In this document: in pieces, positions 32,690 through 40,831 of the stretch | Layout of the letters: every line of letters begins with the position of its first letter | How positions within the stretch are numbered: position 1 is the first letter of the stretch | NCBI GenBank assembly: GCA_963575745.1 | Contig: CAUYUJ010007236.1 | Coordinates: 428,426-492,425 of the forward strand | Direction: 5' to 3' | DNA from: Prorocentrum cordatum | Lineage: Eukaryota; Sar; Dinophyceae; Prorocentrales; Prorocentraceae | Length of the DNA: 64,000 nucleotides | Notes under the pieces: model-generated | What the model was told of the DNA's origin: nothing | The model's database searches: none | Seen by the model: only the letters and a program-made list of their open reading frames with translations | Made by a program: the position numbers and the translations under genes

Positions 32690-32985
32690 TTTGCCAACGA
32701 TAGGCCGCGCGGCCACCGCGTCACCGCGTCGGCGGGCGCGGGGCGGCGCGGCGCCGCAAGGCAGCGCGGTCACCGCGTCGCCGCGGCGGCGGGCGCGGGG
32801 CGGCGCGGTGCCGCAAGGGGTCGCCGCGGCGGGGCGGCGGGTGGCCGCGGCGACGGGCGCGGCGGGGCGCGGGGGCTGCGGGGGTCGCCGCGCGGCGGGG
32901 GCCAGCGGCGGCGGGTGGGCGCGGCCGCGGCAGCGCTGCCAGCGCTGCGGGGCGGCGGCGCGGGGAGGCAGCCTGGTGACAGTTG
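32690..32985. repeat. Extremely GC-rich repeats (GGCGGGCGCGGGGCGGCGCGG)
   Basis: The unit with GTCACCGCGTC, GGCGGGCGCGGGGCGGCGCG and TGCCGCAAGG occurs about twice with a third partial copy. The G and C skew differs from neighbouring coding sequence. No gene. Confidence 0.7.
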
Positions 32986-33111
32986 AGCCGAGCGACTGCC
33001 TGCTGGATGCATGGATGCCGAATGGCTCGCCACTTGGTGCCACCGCCAGCTAACCATTCAGCTTCCCGGTGCCCATCAGTTAATCGATCTGCCCCCCACT
33101 GCGGTGCAACC

Positions 33112-34023
33112 TCAGAGGCCGCGCGGCCGCATCGCCTGCTCGACGTCGGCGCGCACCGACGCCGGGCTCGCCGCCTCGCGCTGGAACGCGGCCGCGGCTT
33201 TGCTGCAGACGTCCGCCGCCGTCTCCGCGCAGCTCTCGGCCCTCCTGGCGTGGTCCGCGATCTGCTTGGCCGCGCCCGTGGACAGCGTCACCGTCGTCGC
33301 GCTCACGGACAGCGGCGCCATCGGCGCCATGGTCTCCTTGAGGATGGTGACCGCGTTGGGCGCCGACGACGGAGAGGCCGCAGCAGAGCCCGCAGCCACG
33401 ACGCCCGCCACCGCCATCATCGTCTCCTTGAGAGACTCCGCAGTCTCGTGGAGGGAGCGGACCTGATCGGCGGCGGCGGCGGGCGGCGGCGCCGAGGGCG
33501 CCGACTTGGCGTGGAGGCCGCCGCCGCCGGCGACGACGCCTCGGCGGGCGGCGGCGGCGAGCGAGGTCGGCTCGCCCCTGCGCTTCGGCGAGCGCGGGAC
33601 GCGGGCCGCTGGCGGCGGGCTGGCCTCCTCGCGCTTGGCGCGGCTGGCGCGGCGGCGGCGCTTGCGCGACCGCGACCGCGACTCGCGCGATTGCCCGCGA
33701 CTCGCGGAGGTGGTTGCTGCTGCTGCTGCTGCTGCTGCTGCGCCTGCTGCGTCTGCTGCTGATGCTGCGCCTGCCTCAGCCAGCTTCCTGGCCTCCCACG
33801 CGCGCCACTCGTCGACCTCCTCGGGGTCGAGGGGAGCGGCGGTGGACGTGGCCACCATCTCGGCCCGCTGCCATTGTTCGAGGGACACATGGCTCTCAGC
33901 GGTCGAGTTCTCCAGGTGCTCCTCGTGCCAGGTGTAGCACTCCTGTGGCGCCTGCTTGAAGCACGTCTTGGTGCAACCTGGGACCGCGCACCCGAGGCGG
34001 TACCACTCGCCCTGCGCCGACAT
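33112..34023 (-). CDS. Unknown 303-residue protein with Cys/His N terminus and Arg/Ser-rich centre
   Basis: Starts MSAQGEWYRLGCAVPGCTKT, with Cys and His residues (GCAVPGCTKTCFKQAPQECY, TWHEEHLE) that could bind zinc. Residues about 60-105 are Ala-rich (GCT/GCA repeat DNA at 33715-33775), followed by an Arg/Ser/Lys-rich stretch (SRGQSRESRSRSRKRRRRAS) resembling a nuclear signal or RS region. The C-terminal third is Ala/Ser-rich and helical (ADQVRSLHETAESLKETMMA, ETAADVCSKAAAAFQREAAS), ending at a stop at 33112. The family is not recognised. It is one of the minus-strand cargo genes of the 15.5-kb element. Confidence 0.55.
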   Translation of the reverse strand: MSAQGEWYRLGCAVPGCTKTCFKQAPQECYTWHEEHLENSTAESHVSLEQWQRAEMVATSTAAPLDPEEVDEWRAWEARKLAEAGAASAADAAGAAAAAAAAATTSASRGQSRESRSRSRKRRRRASRAKREEASPPPAARVPRSPKRRGEPTSLAAAARRGVVAGGGGLHAKSAPSAPPPAAAADQVRSLHETAESLKETMMAVAGVVAAGSAAASPSSAPNAVTILKETMAPMAPLSVSATTVTLSTGAAKQIADHARRAESCAETAADVCSKAAAAFQREAASPASVRADVEQAMRPRGL

Positions 34024-34304
34024 GGTGCTTCTGCTGGAGCTGCTGTCGCTGCTGCTGCAGCGGTGCTGCTGCTGCTGATGCTACTGATGTCGGTGCTGCC
34101 GACGGTGGTGTTGGCAGCTGCTGCTGCTGCTGCTGCTGCTGCCGCGGCTGCCGCCGCCGCTGCTGGTGCCGCCCGCCGCCCGCCGCAGGCCGCGATGTCG
34201 CCCGCCGCCCGCCGCGGGCCGCGATGCCGCCCGCTGCAGGCCGCGCGCGGGGACAGAACCAACAACGGCAATGGTATGCTGCGCGTTCGAACCATGCCTA
34301 CACA

Positions 34305-34520
34305 TCGGAAGCGATCGAAATCGCTATCCTATACACGTGCAGCCCACCCCCACGCGATCGGAATCGCACATGACGCCCTCCAACGCCCCCCTCAAGCCCC
34401 TCAGGCCGCGATCAGAATCGCTGTCGCCAGCTGATGCAGACCGCCCTTCCCCCCGAGCGATCGAAATCGCCCGTCGCCAACCATCGCACGTTCGCTTCGC
34501 CCCCCCCATCAACGATCGGG
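34305..34520. repeat. AGCGAT-type hairpins with CGAA / CGGA loops
   Basis: Copies near 34310, 34354, 34407 and 34455, plus a diverged AACGATCGGGGTCGTT at 34513-34528. These have loops ending AA, GA or GG, unlike the CC loops of other clusters. They lie directly upstream of the minus-strand gene that starts at 34023. 34530-34850 has no supported gene. Confidence 0.85.
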
Positions 34521-34853
34521 GTCGTTTTTACATCTGCCAGCCCAACACTTGGACTGCTTCCACCCCCCAGGCACCAGACCCGCTCACCGTTGCTAACGCC
34601 GTCGCCGCGTTCGCCGCCGCCGTCGCCGCTGCCGCCGACCATGCGCAGCCGTCTCTGTGCGCGTTCACAAGCGCGAAGTCAAGCGATTATAAGCAACGCG
34701 CCGCCGCCGCGACGCTCGCGAGCACGGCGCTGCCGCAGCTGACCGCAGCGAAGCGCCGCAGCTGCCGCGAAGCGGGCGCAGCAGCGAGCGCGGCAGCGCA
34801 GCGGCTGCCGCGAAGCGCCGCAGCTGCCGAGGTGCAGCGGGCTGCGCCGCTGC

Positions 34854-35811
34854 TCACAAGTACTGCATATCATGCTGGCGGCTGCCGCTGCTGGCGGCGG
34901 TGCTGCTGGCGGCGGTGCTGCCGGCGGTGGCGTTGTCGCAGCCCTTGCCCCTGCCGCTGCCCATGCCCTTGCCGCAGCCCTTGCCTTTGTTCTTGCCACC
35001 GCCGTACTTCGCGTTGAAGAACTCGCGATTCCGACCGCCCCGATTGGCCCAGACACCTCTGTTGGCGCGGTACTGCTGCCCCCGCCACGCGTCGGGGCCG
35101 CCCTGCTGCGGGCCCGCGGGGCCGCGCTGATCCCACCGCAGGCCCATTGCCTTCGCCGCGGCCGACCCCGCCTGAAGGTCAATGACCTGCTCGGGCGTGT
35201 AGTTGTTGGCCCGCTTCTCGCACGCGCTCGCCCACGCTGCGGCTGCGGCAAGCAGTGCTGCAGCAAGGTCTGCAGTTGCTGCTTCTGGACCTGGAGCTGC
35301 TGCGGCTGCTGACTGCGCCTGCTGCCTGGTCTGCAGTTGCTGCTGTCGGCGCGCGCGCCCTTGGCGCCGCCTTCGAGCGCGGCGGCGTCGGTGCCGCGAC
35401 GGCGCTCGCGAGCGCGTCGTCGAGGGCGTCCGACACCGAAGCCGCGGCCGCCGACAGGCGCGGGCGCTTTGGCGGCGGCTGTTCGGGCGGCTGCGCGTAG
35501 ATGCCGACGGGCACGCGCAGCGGGTGGCGCTGTTTCGGCAGCGGCGCGCTGTCGCCGCTCTCCGCCGCACAGCTGCTGTAGCTCTGCGGCGGCGGCGGCG
35601 ACGGCGACGGTGGCACATCCACTGGCGACGCCACCTCCCCTGCGTAGTCATCCTCCGTGACTGGTGCAACGGCTTCGTTGCCCACGCCGTCGCGCCTGCC
35701 GCCCGCGCCGTCGCGCTCGCCGCCGTGCTGGCTGTCGCGCTCGATCTCGGCGCCAGGGCCGTTCAGCTGCGACGCGAACGCCTGTGCCGCGGACAGGAAC
35801 TCCTCCGCCAT
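34854..35811 (-). CDS. Unknown protein with KRANNY motif and Gly/Asn-rich tail, one frame change
   Basis: The first part starts at the ATG 35811-35809 (MAEEFLSAAQAFASQLNGPG) and continues through PVTEDDYAGEVASPVDVPPS and LPKQRHPLRVPVGIYAQPPE to about 35340. The reading then moves to another frame: Gln/Ala-rich, AAAWASACEKRANNYTPEQV, IDLQAGSAAAKAMGLRWDQR and a low-complexity tail with AKYGGGKNKGKGCGKGMGSG, stopping at 34854. The shift lies in CTG/GCT-rich DNA (35240-35350), so it may be a true indel, a small intron or a sequencing error. KRANNY also occurs in the gene at 36.9-38.0 kb, which hints at a shared origin. Function unknown. Confidence 0.5.
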
Positions 35812-35954
35812 CGCGCGCGAGCGCGGTCGGCGCCGCGCAGAGCCGCGGGCGCCGCGGGCGGTGCGCAGCTGCAGCGGGTGGCACCGCGCAGCGCCAAAAC
35901 GGCCCGCGATGGCAAACCCATCGTTGCCACGATCGCGCTCGCCCTCACGCAACT

Positions 35955-36310
35955 CCAAGCGATCGAAATCGCCACCCGTCCGGCCACCCCTCCTTCCCCA
36001 ACGTTGGCCCCACATGCCTCCCCCTCGTGCGATCGCACCCGCTGCAGTCCATCATTGAACCCGAGCGATCGCAATCGCTATAAACCTCATGCGAAAACTT
36101 CATCATCGTTGTCAGCAACCCCGATCTGCCTCCCAACCTCTCCCAAGCGGTCGCCACCGCTCCGCCCAGGCGATCGCCATCGCTCCTCCTCCCCCTTCTC
36201 CTCCTCCTCCTCCTCCTCCCCCTTCTTCCCCCCGTCACCCTCAATCATCCTCCTCCTGTCCCCTCCTTCTCACTCCCTCGCTATCCACCTCCTAGCGGTC
36301 GAAACCGCTA
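35955..36310. repeat. AGCGAT / AGCGGT hairpins between cargo genes
   Basis: Copies at about 35958, 36062, 36147 (AGCGGTCGCCACCGCT), 36170 and 36293 (AGCGGTCGAAACCGCT). Two of the five carry the paired A-to-G and T-to-C arm change. Confidence 0.9.
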
Positions 36311-36476
36311 CTCAATCACGCCTTCCACCTTTCGCCATTCATATCGGCCGCATCCCTTTTGCATTTTCCGCACGCGCGCCGCGCCGAAGTACCCCACCTC
36401 CGCGCGCGGCAGCGGCCCCGTGCCGCGCAGATGGCGCGCCAGCACCCCTGCGGCGCGAGCGCAGCGCGGGTGCGAC

Positions 36477-36767
36477 TCACGCGCCGCCCGCGATCGCTTT
36501 GGCCACCCACTTCTTGGCCGCCGCGATCGCCTTACCGCTGTCGCCACCGAACCTCGCAAACTTGAGCGCCATCGACTGGCCTGGTCCGCGCTTGCCTGTC
36601 CTGCACAAGACCTGGCCCCTGCTCCACTCCACGGAGAAGGACGGCTTCCCTGCCTTGTGCGATCCCACCTTCGGCGCCTTCAGCGCCTTCTTCTTCTTCT
36701 TCGGCGCAGTCGTCGGCGCCTTCTTCGACACCTTCTTCGGCGCCTTCTTCATGGGCGCCTTTTTCAT
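36477..36767 (-). CDS. Small basic protein or last exon: Lys-rich N terminus plus conserved SVEWSRGQVLCRTG domain
   Basis: 96 residues from MKKAPMKKAPKKVSKKAP, then KPSFSVEWSRGQVLCRTGKR, GPGQSMALKFARFGGDSGKA and IAAAKKWVAKAIAGGA. The second half matches a short domain I have seen widely in dinoflagellate proteins (recalled), usually at a C terminus behind Lys-rich sequence. Just upstream CTTCCCAG|AAGG (near 36795) looks like a splice acceptor, so this may be the last exon of the gene at 36.9-38.0 kb rather than a separate gene. DNA binding is plausible from charge but is inference. Confidence 0.5.
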   Translation of the reverse strand: MKKAPMKKAPKKVSKKAPTTAPKKKKKALKAPKVGSHKAGKPSFSVEWSRGQVLCRTGKRGPGQSMALKFARFGGDSGKAIAAAKKWVAKAIAGGA

Positions 36768-36889
36768 GGGCTTCTTCTTGGCCTTCTGGGAAGGTAGGTT
36801 CTATCTACCCCACTCCCCCCCCCCCCCTTGTCGCCAGCCCCTTTGGTATGAGATGGGTCTGTCATCACCCGTTGTGGGTGTCACTCTAT

Positions 36890-38049
36890 CTACCGCGCAC
36901 AATGCGCCCCCCCAGTGGCCATGCGGCGTGGTGGGTGGCCCCGTGCCCCTCGCTTTCGCGGCGCCGACGCACGCGCCGCCCGCCGCCTCGGCATCTGCCC
37001 CTCGCTGCCGCTGCCGCCGTCGCCCTCGTCCTCGCTCTCCTGGGGCATCTTCGGCTTGCGGCCTTTGAGCTCCTCGGGGATCTTGTCCCTGGCCTCCCGC
37101 GCTGGCAGGCCTGATGCCCGACGCGCTGGCGTGGCAGTGCTCGAAGCGGCGCCGCCACCCTCGAGCCGCAACGGCGACGACGGTCGGTGCCGCCTGTACG
37201 GCACTGCCCTGGCGTCGCATTGCCCTGGCGCCGCCAGCGCCAGCGCGATGCCCTGCGCCGAGCCCGACGCAGTCAGCGCCTTAATCCGCGCCTTGCTCTC
37301 GCGCATGGGGACGCCGTCCGTCAGCACCATGAACTGCGTGGAATCCAACGGAAAAGCCGTTGGGCCCTTCTTGGGAAACGCGCGCGCGCACATCTCGGCA
37401 TGCAACCTGGCGTAGTCCACAGGGGAAGCGGGCAGCGCCAAAACGAAGGCGCCCTCGGACTCCGCCATCTGCTTGCACAGCTTCCAAGGGAGCAACTTCT
37501 TTGCGTAATTGTTCGCGCGCTTGTCGTAGCCCCAACGGGTCGCGGGACATAGTCGAAGCGCCTTGTCGGCGCCATCTACTTGCAGCGCGATGCAGCAGGC
37601 AACCTGGACTGTAGGTTCGTGGACGGTCCTCCACCCGAGCGTCTCGCACGCCTGGAGCACGACCCCCGCGCGGCCCAGAAAGTCGTTGCCTTCGTCCAGT
37701 ATTGTCTCCCACTGCCTCGCCGTGAGGTAGGCCGTGATGGCCGTGGAGTCCTGTTGGGGGGTGCGAGAGTTGCTCAGCAGCTTCTGGGACGCAGCTGCTT
37801 TGGCAACCAGCGCGCGCGCCGAGGCAGTGGCGAACGTTGTGACAGCCCGCAGGAGATCACCACGCTGCTTCGTGCCGAATGGCAGCTCCGAAATGGCCTG
37901 CACCAGCTCGGCCGAGTCCTCGGACGAAATGGAAGACCATGACTGCAGCATGGTCGTCGCCAGCGTCGCCTGGGCGTTGAGCAGCTCTTTCCATGGCTCG
38001 CTCCGAGGCTGCACCTCAGCTGTTCCAGCAACTCCTGGGCGTCCGTCAT
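36890..38049 (-). CDS. Unknown dinoflagellate-type protein with KRANNY and CARAFPKKGP motifs
   Basis: The start is probably the ATG at 38049 (MTDAQELLEQL), with a frame change near 38010 into the long frame that continues SEPWKELLNAQATLATTMLQ. Core segments: AITAYLTARQWETILDEGND, ACCIALQVDGADKALRLCPA, WGYDKRANNYAKKLLPWKLC, AFVLALPASPVDYARLHAEM, CARAFPKKGPTAFPLDST and VPMRESKARIKALTASGSA. An acidic Ser/Glu stretch follows, then a basic tail to the stop at 36890. Proteins with this LPASP...AFP...P layout followed by a SVEWSRGQVLCRTG domain are frequent in dinoflagellates (recalled), so this and the 36.48-36.77 kb segment may be one spliced gene. Rightmost recognised cargo gene of the element. 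Confidence 0.5.
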
Positions 38050-38169
38050 CGCGCGGCGCGCCGCTCCCACGGCGCCAGGTGGCGCCCCGCACGCGGCGCG
38101 AAGCGCGCGTCGCGTCGCGCGCGAAGCCACAACGGCTGCCGCCCTGATTACATGCAGAAGGCGGTAGCC

Positions 38170-39100
38170 GCATAGCGATCGAGATCGCTCGGCAAACACG
38201 TCGAGCCCTCCCACAGTCGGCCCCTCCGACCACTCGAGTGATCACAATCGCTGCCAGCCCCCCCCCCCCCCTCTCTTCGCGACTCCCCCTCATTCCTCGT
38301 CCTAGATATCGCAGTGCCATCCTTATCTTCACTTTGCGCCCTCATCGCCCCGAACAATATCGCGACCTGCCCAAGCGATCGCCATCGCTACATGCGCCGT
38401 CAAGCGGTCGCCACCGCCATCCCCCCATCAACCCACAAGCTTCCCAAAGCGATCGCCATCGCTGGTTGTCTCCTAAAATATCCTCTCCTATTCTCCCTGC
38501 AAGCGATCGCAATCGCTACCCTTCATCGCCCCGCCAACGCTTCCCAGCGATCGGTATCGCTATATCCCTCATCACCGTCCGTCTCCTCCTCCCTCAAGCG
38601 ATCGCAATCGCTTCATCATCCCACTACCTTTCTGGAGCGATCGCCATCGCTATTTCCCTCATGGGCACCCTCCTCCTTTCCTTTTCTTCCTCCCTCAAGC
38701 GATCCCAATCGCCATCGCCCTCGTTGGACTCTCACCCCTTTCCCCCCCGAAGCGCGGTCGCAATCGCAACCCTCCGCTATCCCCACTTCATCCTCCAAGC
38801 GATCGCCATCGCTAATCCCATCCTCAACGCATCTCCCCTTGAAGCACACAAGCGATCAGTCGCTTCCAAACCGTTCTCCCAATACCTCGCTCAAGCGGTC
38901 GACACCGCTATCTCCCCCTCGGCGTTCCCCCCTCGCCCTCTCTCAAGCGATCGCAATCGCTACCCTCCATTGTTCCACTGGGGCGATCGTCATCGCTCGA
39001 TCAAGCGATCTCCATCGCTATCGGACTTGTCTCCTTCCAGCGTTCGCAATCGCTACCCTCCATCATCCCACTACCTCCCTCAAGCGATAGCCATCGCTAT
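38170..39100. repeat. Largest hairpin cluster, about 18 AGCGAT/AGCGGT copies
   Basis: Spaced 30-60 bp and separated by CCTCC/CATCC-type sequence, all on the upstream side of the rightmost cargo gene. Includes AGCGGTCGACACCGCT near 38896 (paired arm change) and loops CGCC, CGCA, CGTC, CGGT and CTCC. No coding sequence. Confidence 0.92.
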
Positions 39101-39209
39101 CTCCACTCCTTCTCATCCCCCCTTGGCACGCCGCTGCGCACGCCCCGCGGCGAGGCGCGCCTGCCGCGCGGAGGGGCGCGCGCGGGGGAAAGGGGGGGTA
39201 AAGGGGGAG

Positions 39210-39470
39210 GAGATGTCGGAAAGTTGTAAGTTCCGCATACGTGTCACTAAGTTCCCCTGAGCTGCTTAATTCTAAGTACACCTGAGTTACTTAGCTGCAC
39301 ATACTAAGTAACTTAACTCGGTGCTCAAATGCTGACACATACTTATAAGCTTCCCGATTATACATACAACACTTGCAAAATTCTTAAGCCACTTGCGAAA
39401 CAGATGCCCGAACACAAGTAACTTCAGCCCAGCCACAAACAACCCCCAACTAGGCTAAGAAGCTCCAGCC
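39210..39470. repeat. Right subterminal AAGTAACTTA repeats and inverted end
   Basis: 39216-39455 holds words such as CTAAGTTCC, AGTTACTTAG, CTAAGTAACTTA and AAGTAACTT, complementary to those at the left end, then AGAAGCTCCAGCC at 39458-39470, the exact inverse of the left end. Confidence 0.75.
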
Positions 39471-39475
39471 TTTAA
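39471..39475. repeat. Right target-site duplication TTTAA
   Basis: Follows the right inverted end directly. It is the likely original form, because it keeps the methyltransferase frame open whereas the left copy TTGAA makes a TGA. Confidence 0.7.
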
Positions 39476-39897
39476 GTGGCCGCCTGCCAATCTTTGCGCG
39501 CTGGGCGCCGCGGAGCTCGCCTCGGCCACGCCCGGCCGGGCTTCGCCAGTGCGCGCCGAAGGAGGTGGCGCGCTGGACGGCGGCGGGCGACGCGGCCCCG
39601 CTCTATCAGTTTCGGGACTGCTTCTGCCTGCATTGGGCGGGTGGGCGAAAGGAGCCGCCGCGGGCCGTGGAGCGCGAGGTGTTGATGGGCTCCAGGCGGG
39701 GCCACACGGTACCCTGCGTGAGCAGCTCGGCCGCCAAGAGCCACCCAGAGCGCTACAAGGCCCTCCAGCGGTCGCTCGTGGGGAACTCGTTCCAGTGCGA
39801 GGTCGTGGCCTGGTTGCTCAGCCACTGGCCAGTGCACCACTCGCTGCTGGTGGCGGTGCCGTCCCTTCGGAGCCTCCACGAGAGCTCGAGGAGCTAG
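39476..39897 (+). pseudogene. C-terminal part of the retroelement C5-cytosine DNA methyltransferase
   Basis: Reads GRLPIFARWAPRSSPRPR, ARWTAAGDAAPLYQF, EREVLMGSRRGHTVPC and, diagnostically, RSLVGNSFQCEVVAWLLSHW, the motif IX-X GNSF block that completes the SAM site of C5 methyltransferases. The enzyme's motifs I-VIII end at 23934, so this is the missing end of the same enzyme, displaced by the 15.5-kb insertion. The frame stops at 39897; just before that, coding appears to move to the next frame. Confidence 0.8.
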
Positions 39898-40493
39898 TCG
39901 ATGGGCCGCAAGCTCTGGGCCGGCGACGCGAGGCCGTGTGCGAGGAGAACCTGCACCTACTGGGGGCGGGCGCTGGCCGCCCGCGCGGGTGCTGGGGCGC
40001 CGAGGCGAAGGGGGGCCTGCCGGAACTGAGCGCTGTCTCCGAGGCGGGTTCTCCCGACGCCGCCGCGCCGCCTGCGGCGGCTTCCCCGGCGGCGGACGCT
40101 GGGCGCGCGCCCTCGGCGGGCGCTGGCCCGGAGGCGCGCGCCATCTACGTCGGCCGCGGCTCGCGCCGCTGGGGGCTCGGCCCTGTCAAGTGGGGCAACC
40201 CGTGCCCCGTGGTGCCGGGGCGGCCGGCTGGCGACGCGGCGGCGCCGTTCGCGGGCTGGTTGCGCTCCCAGCCGGAGCTCCTGGACCAGCTGGAGGAACT
40301 GGAGGGGGCCCGGCTGCTCTGCCACTGCCCCCCGGGGCAGCCCTGCCACGCGGACATCCTGCTGGCGGAGCTGGAGCAGCGCGGCAGGGGGTGCCCCCAG
40401 CCCATCCTCGAGCACCAGAGGGTGGCGGCCTCGCTTGTGATGACGTGCCACCTCTCGGGCTCGGGTGGACACGGACGCAGAGACAGATGGTAA
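39861..40493 (+). CDS. DUF4326-like domain of the retroelement
   Basis: In a frame one step from the methyltransferase: PPRELEELVDGPQALGRRRE, an Ala/Pro/Gly linker, then ARAIYVGRGSRRWGLGPVKW, GNPCPVVPG, PFAGWLRSQPELLDQLEELE and ARLLCHCPPGQPCHADILLA. This follows the DUF4326 pattern: YIGR...WGNP, a helix ending in a leucine-rich ELEGA-type segment, then CxC..PCHAD (family known mainly from phage and mobile-element proteins; recalled). The Cys/His set is intact. The role is unknown; position between methyltransferase and RNase H suggests it is part of the polyprotein. The original element probably read through; the frame change here is decay. Confidence 0.65.
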   Translation, partial: VPSEPPRELEELVDGPQALGRRREAVCEENLHLLGAGAGRPRGCWGAEAKGGLPELSAVSEAGSPDAAAPPAAASPAADAGRAPSAGAGPEARAIYVGRGSRRWGLGPVKWGNPCPVVPGRPAGDAAAPFAGWLRSQPELLDQLEELEGARLLCHCPPGQPCHADILLAELEQRGRGCPQPILEHQRVAASLVMTCHLSGSGGHGRRDRW

Positions 40494-40831
40494 GATGTTC
40501 CCGCGGCGAGAGATCGACGCTGGCATTTGGAAGTGGAAGGTCGCTCACCAGCTCGTTTGGCAAGACCAGGCCAAGCACATCAATGTGTTGGAGTGCGAGG
40601 CGGCGCCGATGGCCCTGCGGTGGCGGGCCCGGTCGGTCTCGCGACAGATGTGCGTCTTACTGCCCTTGCTTGACCGCGTGGTGAGCATCGGTGCGCTTGG
40701 CAAGCGCCGGTCTTCGAGCCAGCAGCTCAGCCTTCTCCATCGCGAAGTTGGCGCTCGGCTCGCGGGCGGTCTTTGCCTTCACCTCGTCGGCGAAGAACCC
40801 CGCGGACGCGCCGTTCCACTTGTCCAATGCG
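40483..40831 (+). pseudogene. RNase H domain of the retroelement, frameshifted
   Basis: Reads IWKWKVAHQLVWQDQAKH, INVLECEAAPMALRWRAR (the Glu-containing helix of the RNase H fold) and CVLLPLLDRVVSIGALGKRR. Near 40765 the reading shifts by one base and gives VFAFTSSAKNPADAPFHLS, the NPADAP motif found at the end of RNase H in dinoflagellate and DIRS-like elements. A stop follows at about 40831. Confidence 0.7.

Larger units (their letters stand above)
23936..39470. mobile_element. 15,535-bp DNA-transposon-like insertion with 13-bp inverted ends and multi-gene minus-strand cargo
   Basis: Ends are GGCTGGAGCTTCT (23936-23948) and its perfect reverse complement (39458-39470), flanked by TTGAA/TTTAA. 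Both ends are AT-richer than the interior and hold many AAGTTACTTA/TAAGTAACTTA words, as expected of transposase-binding subterminal repeats. The interior has at least six minus-strand genes (about 38.0 to 24.1 kb), including a decayed transposase-like gene, and dozens of 16-nt hairpins in the spacers. It splits the host retroelement's methyltransferase. Superfamily: unknown; a 5-bp duplication with such ends does not match a family I can name. It may itself contain later insertions. Confidence 0.75.

Noticed and set aside
36915-37415. + strand frame over 36.9-37.4 kb
   Set aside because: It is the complement of the better-composed minus-strand gene with conserved-looking motifs.
27740-39100. 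Cyanobacterial HIP1 (GCGATCGC) or bacterial REP elements
   Set aside because: Only some copies contain the octamer; the conserved feature is the 6-bp arm pair with variable loop, and the surrounding DNA is eukaryotic.
23936-39470. piggyBac-type insertion at TTAA
   Set aside because: The left flank is TTGAA, a 4-bp TTAA model does not restore the methyltransferase frame, and no piggyBac transposase was seen.
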